Made by a program: the position numbers and the translations under genes
Notes under the pieces: model-generated
Seen by the model: only the letters and a program-made list of their open reading frames with translations
Database searches by the model: none
What the model was told of the DNA's origin: nothing
Shown: positions 57,530 to 64,000 of the stretch, in pieces
Layout of the letters: every line of letters begins with the position of its first letter
How positions within the stretch are numbered: position 1 is the stretch's first letter
Assembly: GCF_000699445.3 (NCBI RefSeq)
Contig: NC_067196.1
Location: 60,641,364-60,705,363, forward strand
Origin: Schistosoma haematobium
Lineage: Eukaryota; Platyhelminthes; Trematoda; Strigeidida; Schistosomatidae
Length of the DNA stretch: 64,000 nucleotides
Reading direction: 5' to 3'

Positions 57530-57915
57530 CATACTGATAATTACCATGTGCTCACTAGTGACTAGCTTCGTGAGGGGATTCTCGGAGCTCAAGTGAGAAG
57601 CCGTGACCAGTGGAGTTGATCCATGTCGGGTGGAGACAGGTATCTATCTCAGGAAAATGGGAGATGGTCGCGCAATTTCGCAAATTGGTTAAGGTTAGAC
57701 ATTAACACCGTTGGATTCCGACTCAGTGGTTAGAGTTTAAACATTCGCGCGCGAGACCGAAAACCCTGGGTTCGAATCCCACGAGTGGGATCGTGGATGC
57801 ACACTGCTGAGGAGCCCCACAACCATACGAAACGGTCATCTAGTTCTTCCAGGTTTCCAACGGTGCTCTAACATCAATCGGTTCACGATCTCAATAAAAA
57901 AATCACAAACTTTAA
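57530..57915 (+). mobile_element. Hammerhead SINE, near-complete
   Basis: Starts with ATACTGATAATTACCATG (tail-type sequence joined to the head), then GCTCACTAGTGACTAG, the GGTCGCGCAATTTCGC linker, the tRNA-like part with GGGTTCGAATCCCAC (57769-57783), a hammerhead at 57801-57846, the 3-prime half and an AAAAAATCAC end. Same subfamily as 4701 and 21962. Confidence 0.83.
57801..57846 (+). ncRNA. Hammerhead ribozyme, damaged cleavage arm
   Basis: Core CTGAGGAG and GAAA are intact, but stem II is weak (GCCC/TAC), stem III reads ACGGTCAT, the triplet is ATC and stem I pairs poorly (ACACTG/TAGTTC). Activity unlikely. Confidence 0.6.
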
Positions 57916-58315
57916 CATCGAATTAGTATTGAATTAGAATATTTCCAGTCGTATCATTATTAATGAATAATATTTAGGTATTTTAAGGGGACAATAATAA
58001 ATTATTCTTTCCAAAAGATTTTGAATAGATTCAGTCTTCAAAATACTATAATGAAATCTACACATCATATCATTAATTCATTGATTGATTATTCAATTAA
58101 TTACACAATAAAGTTAATGTTGAACAATTAATAATAATAACAATAATGTTAATAATAGTAGCAATAATAATAATAATAATAATAATAGTAATAATAATTG
58201 TTATTGTTATTATCACTATTATTATATAAATGATATACTAGAAGATATAAGTTAATTAATGGAAACCAAACATTGAAATATAGTATGAATAAAGTGTAAT
58301 GGGGTAATTCAGTTG
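57916..58315. other. AT-rich DNA with (AAT)n array
   Basis: (AAT)n units occupy about 58163-58198, with imperfect ATT units following. No gene recognised. Confidence 0.55.
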
Positions 58316-58317
58316 TG

Positions 58318-58600
58318 TTATGGTGTACACTACTTATGCCAACAGACATAAGTAGTATCTAACATCAATCAGAATTGGAATGTATGGCAGCAGAAGGCTA
58401 AGAAAATGGATTTGAAAAAAAACAGAGAGGAAAATAGAACGGAATTCTGAATCAGAAGAATCATACAGAATGTGAAGGACAATTAATGGAAGATTTACAA
58501 ATGAATTAATGTATGATTCTCATATTTTCACATGATATTCTGTAATTTCAAACCAGGACAGAGAATAAATGTTCAGCTTTCTTGATAAACCCCCCTGAAT
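58318..58600 (+). repeat. Family C repeat, copy 3
   Basis: Opens with a perfect 10-bp hairpin ACTACTTATG (58329-58338) and CATAAGTAGT (58347-58356). It continues with GGAATGTATGGCAGCAGAAGG, AACAGAGAGGAAAATAGAAC, a TTACAAATG block and ATTCTGTAATTTC. No coding capacity. Confidence 0.72.
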
Positions 58601-58604
58601 ATCT

Positions 58605-59225
58605 GTTTTCTTAAAGCATATAGTTTGTGTTCTTTATTTATCCATTTAATGTGCATAACTCGTATTGATTGGACATTTGAACAAAATATTGGTCAAATTA
58701 AGAAATAGATACTTCACTTATTGCAGAGAAGCTTGAAAAAAGTACTATACTTTCTACTCATGAATGGACCTCGTAAGGAAACTTATTTCAAATACTCAAC
58801 TTTCTATTGAACTAGTGAATTTTGCTTCTGTCTAAAATCTATAGAAAGTGTCAAATAAAACTATTTTCTAAAACCTCATTGAACTGCATCATTTTATAGA
58901 TGACATTAATAACAAAACCAGATTAGTTGAGAAACTGATGTTTCATCGGATCATGTATAACTTTCTCTCACTCCAGTGTTGTAAACTAAATCGAGCCTAG
59001 AATATTAAGGTCTATTGGGAATAAACCAAAGAAGTGAGATCCAATCATTTCTCTAGAATAAAAACAATAAAATGTACTTACAACTATTCACATATTATTT
59101 TAGAAACTATGGATTTAATAGCAAAACATTAAATCAATTCGTAAATTTATTAGCTGTGTATAGCTTTTCAAATCCATTATTCTCAATATAAGTTCTCCAA
59201 CTTCATTTCATCTAATTTTGTAGTG
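58605..59225. other. AT-rich DNA, no gene recognised
   Basis: Nothing recognised between the two family C copies. Confidence 0.4.
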
Positions 59226-59229
59226 AACG

Positions 59230-59485
59230 ATAACACAGTGGGAACAATCGAATGAACATGAACACAAAATTACAGAACGTCTTAGTAAAATCTGAGAACC
59301 ATACAGTAAATACTTCGTTTGCAAAATGTCAATCAATTGTCTCAGACTTCTTTCGTTTCCACAGTAATGATTCTCTGTTCTCGTTCTTTTTCCTTAGATC
59401 TTAGCCTATCTCCAGGTATTTCATTTTCGATTGATGATACATACTAATTATGTCTATCGACATCAGCACACACCACGACTTCTTA
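59230..59485 (-). repeat. Family C repeat, copy 4
   Basis: On the minus strand: a decayed hairpin end, TCGAAAATGAAATACCTGG, TCTAAGGAAAAAGAACGAG, CATTTTGCAAACGAAGTATT, TTCTGTAATTTTGTG and ATTCGATTGTTCCCAC. The last third matches 32575-32690. It lies about 0.6 kb from copy 3 in opposite orientation. Confidence 0.65.
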
Positions 59486-59489
59486 GTTC

Positions 59490-59908
59490 ATACTAACATA
59501 CTTTAATTTCTCTTTCAACCGTCTATTTTCAGCGTTAAGTTAATAATTTCGATCATCATTTCGCATTCCATCTAATACTTCGGAACAAATTATCCCCGGT
59601 TTTGATCTTATTTGACGCGTTAGTATTGATTTTAACTACTGTTTTTTTTTTAGAAACACACGTCATGTCATCCTGTTCTCTTTAGAATAAAATATTGAAA
59701 TTATATTATTCGTATTATACCTTGGAAATACTGTTCTCTTATTCAACATTCACACACGTACACTGATGTGCCTAAACTCTAATTAATAACAACACATGTA
59801 ATATATGTGTATTGTCTAGGCACTCTCTTAGCCTAAACAAAAGAAGCTAATCAAAACATACAATAATTACTATCTCTACTAAAAATACAAGGAATGTTCA
59901 TTATTACC

Positions 59909-59950
<42 letters not shown>

Positions 59951-60880
59951 GTTTAATCAAGGATGATTCACATTTAACTTGTGAAATAATTTTCATTCCA
60001 GAATATTCATCAGTTGGCACATAATAATCAATGTGAACAACTGGCACATTTCCATAAATAGTAATCTCTATCATTTGTAAACACTCACTTTTTTTCTGTT
60101 TTAAAATATTGAAAAAAAGAGCGCTTCCAACTATTTTTTTCTTCAGTAGAACATTTTCTTAAAAATCGGAATATCACTGTGAATCTTTTGAGTATTTCAG
60201 GAATTCAGACGATTCTTGTACATATTCTGATACAGACGCCCAAGTATATAGTATATATGTATATATACAAATACAAATACACATGTGTACTCGTTTGTAC
60301 ATGCGTTTATGTATTAAACAAAAGTTCCAAAAAACATTTCATGGCTTGTAATGTTGAAATGAATTTTATTAAATTATTTATATCATTAATTGATTGACAG
60401 AAATGTAACCAACGTTTTAATTAAATAAAAAATTCAGAATACTAATTATTGCCCAGGCAACTCATCACACTGCATATTTATATTTGTAAATCATTAATAA
60501 TAGTAATAATAATAATGAAGAAGAAGAAGAAAATACAAATCTTTATAAATGTAATAATAGTAATAGTTCAAATATAAACTATATGTACACATTTTTTTGA
60601 ATTGATGGATTACGGATGCATCAGCTGATGGGTTCATTAAAAAAGTCTGTGATATATCAGTTGTTTAAGATCATTGTTATTTGGATGATTTATACAAATA
60701 ATTTCTAACATAAAAATACTTTTTTTTTATAAAGAGATGAAAAATTAGTTGTTTGTAAACGAACACTTTGAAAACCCAACCTAATGTTATATGGATTTTG
60801 TAGTAAAGACATTTGAAATGAGTCGAGGTTATCTATAATTATTTTAACATTCATAAAGTATGTCCTGTTCATTGCAATTT
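59490..60880. other. AT-rich DNA with AAT and AAG arrays
   Basis: (AAT)n lies at 59909-59949 and mixed AAT/AAG units at about 60495-60531. No gene recognised. Confidence 0.5.
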
Positions 60881-60889
60881 TTTAAAATT

Positions 60890-61375
60890 CTTCTGTTCCT
60901 TTTCGTGAAAGATTTAACTACACTTGTTTTTATCATCCGACATCTTGCTCTGAGCTAAATTGGACGGATACGTCTTCTATCTGAACGCTAGATTCGGTTC
61001 CTAAGCTCTTCTAGTAAACCAGCAGGCTAGATCTACATAGCGACTTGAACACGAGAGAAAAAGAGCGGAATATGGAAGAAACGCTTTATTCTAAAGGTTC
61101 GTTCATGTACAGAAAATCTAGGGTTTTTATATTATTTTACATGGCCCTGGGTTTCCCGAAAATTCTGGGTCACTACTAAACATAGTAACAGTATGGGTAA
61201 TCATTACACCAGAAACTCGAGATGTGACTTTTCACTTTCTAAATTTTCTAGCAAAAAATTCTAGTGAATGCTGATTGGATAAGATGATTCTCAGCGTTTT
61301 CAGAGCCTTTGTTTGTATTTTTGAGGAGTTTCCTGAATCTTTCCAGCAGGACATACTCAAACGACAGACAGTTGA
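60890..61375 (-). repeat. LTR-like element (family F), probably solo LTR remnant
   Basis: On the minus strand it begins TGTCCTGCTGGAAAGATTC, includes AATCATCTTATCCAATCAGC, a TATA-like AATATAAAAACCC, then an AATAAAGCG polyadenylation-type signal within about 65 nt, and ends beyond GATGTCGGATGATAAAAAC near 60930. Promoter and poly(A) signal in that order and a GC-richer body are LTR traits. Part of it recurs at 14397-14640. No coding sequence or target duplication was found. Confidence 0.45.
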
Positions 61376-61379
61376 GGTA

Positions 61380-61770
61380 ACTCTAACAGCATAAAATGAA
61401 ATCTTTGACAAAAATTACACTCTATTACCGATAAACTCAGTCAATAGAAGTTCCTATGGATTTAGAGATTGTAAGGTAGTAATTAAAAAATAACGTATAA
61501 ACAAACCTGAAGTCATGTAAGTACTTGGATAATTAGTAAGTGAAGACAAATAAAGCAAATAGTCAAATAAATATATCAATCTTATTTCAACGTCTCTCCC
61601 CTTTTTGTCACTTTTTATTAACTACATTAATAATAACTTGGTTACATTAACTTGAACAAACCCACCCATCTCTTCAGTATATTCGGACTCTAATGAAAAG
61701 TAGGAACTAGAATAAGTGTTTGTCCTTAATTAGAACTTTTCAGCTAGATGTACGCACTGAAAAAGTCGGT
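61380..61770. other. AT-rich DNA, no gene recognised
   Basis: Nothing recognised. Confidence 0.4.
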
Positions 61771-61784
61771 GGTAATTTATTTTC

Positions 61785-61910
61785 GGCAGCTTAGTCGATA
61801 ACACATTGGCCTTTGAAGTAATTGCCATTGAGTTTAAGTCTCACCATGTATATCAACACTAGAATGCAGGGATATTCACCTGATGTTTCCTACGTAGTAC
61901 TTAAGACATA
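61785..61910 (+). mobile_element. Very decayed Sm-alpha-type head (weak)
   Basis: CAGCTTAGTCGATAACACATT, then TTGAAGTAATTGCCATTGAG and TTTAAGTCTCACCATG, follow the order of the tRNA-like head in the copy at 63262 (AGTAGCTAAGTGGATAAGG; TTTAGAGTCTCAG). The ribozyme is not recognisable. Confidence 0.35.
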
Positions 61911-61914
61911 TAAT

Positions 61915-63110
61915 AGACTTTACTGTCACTCATAAAACAGTATAAAATGCAACGTATAGTCAACCCATTAATAAGGGATAAATTTCATTTAAAACTAGTC
62001 TACCAACCAATCATAGTCCTGAATATCAATGGGAATGTAAAAGCATTTAAAAAATTTATTTAGTCATCAGTACAACAGCTAATTTAAGACATGAGTGTAT
62101 AACACTACATATTTGTTTTACTTAATGACAAAGAAAATTGAAAGATTACCAAAAATCAGACTTTTTATTTTAGAAGAAATTAAAACAGAGTATAGTGTCT
62201 GTCGTATTTCCAATAGATAGAACAGAAGACAGATGAAATTTGATTCATAACACAAATATGTTAGTTAGAACAGTTGGATTATCACTTTGTCAAGTAAATA
62301 AGTTTTATAATCTAGGCAAGCATGGAATTCGCGTCATCGATTTCATTGTACATAAATGTAATATAGTTACTTGATTCAAAAATTTAGAATAGATGTTGTT
62401 TTAACCATTGGTCATGTATTTTGTAGCCCATAGTCTAGACTGTATTAAATAATCATTTATTGGATAAACGAATAGTATAGGCGTAATAAGTGGACATCAA
62501 TAATCTACAGACAGGATGTTGAATGATAGACACAAAGTAGAAATAGAAATACAGACAGTGCTAATACTAGAAACCATAGTTATATTGATATTAGATCGGA
62601 CAATCACAAGTTTATTCTTATCATAATCACTTAATTTTAAGACAAAATGCTTGTTTTGTCTGTCTGTAATATACCTAAATTTATATGCACTTTTATCGGG
62701 TTTTTTTTTCTGAAAAAAATACATTGGATGTATAGGGACATAAATGTGCTCTTACCTATATTTAACCCCTGCAAGAGTACACACTTTCAATTTTATTGAT
62801 GTGTCTACTTACTTCGTAAAAAAGTAGTATTAAACTACTTGGACATTTACGAAACTTAAATATAGTGATAATATTTCAATGTATACAAATCAAGTGACAT
62901 AGGAATTCAATTATTATGAACAACTTTTCTTTTTTTAAGAACAGATAAAGAAGGTTACGAGACAACTACAAACCATGGTTCTATATCAAGCTTCATTTAT
63001 CGTTAAGGTATGTCTATAGAAAACTAATCTGTTTCAGAGATGTGAAACCATATCAACAAATTCACTTGGTGTTTTTTATTTATATCTTACCATCCATATT
63101 TGCTTACAAT
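61915..63110. other. AT-rich DNA, no gene recognised
   Basis: A 75-codon minus-strand frame (62497-62724) shows no domain. Confidence 0.4.
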
Positions 63111-63124
63111 GCTTGTGAAATTAA

Positions 63125-63235
63125 GGCAATATTGGATCAATATGCACAGTATGCACATATGCCGACAAGATACTGATCAATCTCAGTCCTAAATAACAAT
63201 GGGAAGATACAAGTAATCAACACCAAGTGAATTTA
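63125..63235 (-). repeat. Sm-alpha-associated module, inverted
   Basis: The stretch CATATGCCGACAAGATACTG (plus strand) with AGTCCTAAATAACAATGGG matches the plus-strand sequence at 21158-21215, which belongs to a minus-strand Sm-alpha copy. It lies inverted just upstream of the plus-strand copy at 63262. Confidence 0.6.
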
Positions 63236-63261
63236 AACTTCACCCCATTACACAAACAAGT

Positions 63262-63435
63262 GGCTATCAGAACTCAGTAGCTAAGTGGATAAGGTGATGA
63301 CGTTTGAAGCGAACGGTGCTGGTTTAGAGTCTCAGAGTGAACATCAACTCTGAGATTCAGGTACATCCAGCTGACGAGTCTCAAAATAGGAAGAAACGCG
63401 CGTTCTGGATTCCACTGCTAGCCACTATCCATCTT
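63262..63435 (+). mobile_element. Sm-alpha-type retroposon, best copy
   Basis: Contains a tRNA-like head (CTCAGTAGCTAAGTGGATAA; GGTTTAGAGTCTC), ACATCAACTCTGAGATTCAG, a hammerhead at 63365-63410, and CCACTGCTAGCCACTATCC. This order and the ribozyme context are those of the schistosome Sm-alpha family, whose transcripts are known to self-cleave. It has no coding capacity. Confidence 0.85.
63365..63410 (+). ncRNA. Sm-alpha hammerhead ribozyme
   Basis: Stem I ATCCAG/CTGGAT is perfect. CTGACGAG core (63371-63378), GAAA (63393-63396) and a minimal stem III ACG/CGT are intact. Stem II (GTCTC versus GGAAG) has lost pairing and the triplet is GTT (63402-63404) rather than GTC. Weak or no cleavage expected. 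Confidence 0.78.
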
Positions 63436-63449
63436 TGTTGACAAATCAA

Positions 63450-63510
63450 CAAATGTCCAGTGTTCCTAGGTTTTCAATAATTAACTAGCTGATTTCGAAT
63501 TTCTATAGAG
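63450..63510 (+). mobile_element. SINE 3-prime half fragment next to Sm-alpha
   Basis: GTCCAGTGTTCCTAGGTTTTC and a worn TGGTCTAGC-like region correspond to the tRNA-like SINE starting at its ribozyme cleavage triplet. Sm-alpha and the SINE family may share this 3-prime portion, or the two were joined here. Confidence 0.5.
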
Positions 63511-63514
63511 ATGA

Positions 63515-64000
63515 ACAATTTGTTTCTTATAATTACTGTGTTTATCACTCAAGAAAATAAAATTTATCACACACCGACGGAATGCTTATGACTGATTCCA
63601 ACTTGTTGAGTTTTTCTGTTGTTTTTTGTACATTGTAGTGACAATGTTAGCCCTTAGTATCAAGCTAGTTGTATCTATGTGTCTATTATAAATTGAAAGT
63701 CCAAGAATTACCTTCTGTTATTGTCAAGCATTTAGCCCTAGATAAAGCTTACTACAATGTACCACTGATTTTTCCCTTGAAGTTTAAACCCATATCAGAT
63801 GAGAGAAGTTTTGCTCAATTAACAGTTTCTGCATCATCAAATTTATTATTTTTAAGGTTGACAAAGATGTAAATAGGATACCTAATTACACTGATAGTAA
63901 AAAATACCTTATTCTGTTTACAAAATGTAGTTTTTACCAGAATAATCTGAATTAAGTGGACTTCTATAATACTTGTTGTATGCAAAATACAATGTAATCT
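63515..64000. other. AT-rich DNA; unrecognised 67-codon frame
   Basis: The frame at 63669-63872 (including KVQELPSVIVKHLALDKAYY) looks somewhat protein-like, but no family is recognised and no splice or promoter signal supports it. Confidence 0.25.

Noticed and set aside
5395..63410. CRISPR-like array from the regular spread of hammerhead repeats
   Set aside because: The repeats are dispersed over tens of kb with other modules around them, and the DNA is of an animal type.

Overview
The window looks like a repeat-rich, AT-rich piece of blood-fluke (Schistosoma-type, platyhelminth) nuclear DNA. The assignment rests on repeat content: Sm-alpha-type retroposons with a hammerhead ribozyme, RTE-clade LINEs, a Penelope-like element with a GIY-YIG domain, and many (AAT)n arrays. 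I recognise no host protein gene, rRNA or true tRNA gene. The only long open frames are two nearly identical RTE retrotransposon proteins. Two short stretches could be host exons but are weak.

Layout. 1-2.9 kb: unclassified repeats, one with a TATA-like LTR-type sequence, then a 138-bp insertion made only of the RTE leader. 4.3-6.1 kb: hammerhead SINEs and an RTE scrap. 7367-10564: full-length RTE copy 1 with an exact 15-bp target-site duplication (TSD). 12.5-13.8 kb: a near-perfect palindrome whose centre holds a 117-bp insert identical, in inverted orientation, to sequence about 0.9 kb away. 14.2-17.3 kb: nested fragments (Sm-alpha, LTR-like, SINE) and a Penelope-like remnant on the minus strand with a decayed hammerhead downstream. 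18-37 kb: scattered SINEs, short RTE 3-prime ends, non-coding repeat families (called C, D and E here) and microsatellites. 37918-39785: an RTE copy lacking its reverse transcriptase, with an exact 14-bp TSD. 42.5-43.0 kb: the 3-prime end of a second RTE-like lineage. 43306-46517: full-length RTE copy 2. 46.5-56.7 kb: mostly featureless AT-rich DNA. 56.7-64 kb: more SINEs, two family C copies, an LTR-like block and the best-preserved Sm-alpha unit.

How the parts work together. The RTE copies encode an AP-type endonuclease plus reverse transcriptase and are the likely source of the short RTE insertions. They may also supply enzyme for the non-autonomous SINEs, but that is inference. Three element types here (tRNA-like SINE, Sm-alpha, Penelope-like) carry hammerhead self-cleaving motifs in all states from intact core to ruin. 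The most notable structures are the SINE hammerheads with very short stem III, the leader-only RTE insertion, the palindrome-centred copied insert, and the RT-less RTE copy with clean TSDs.
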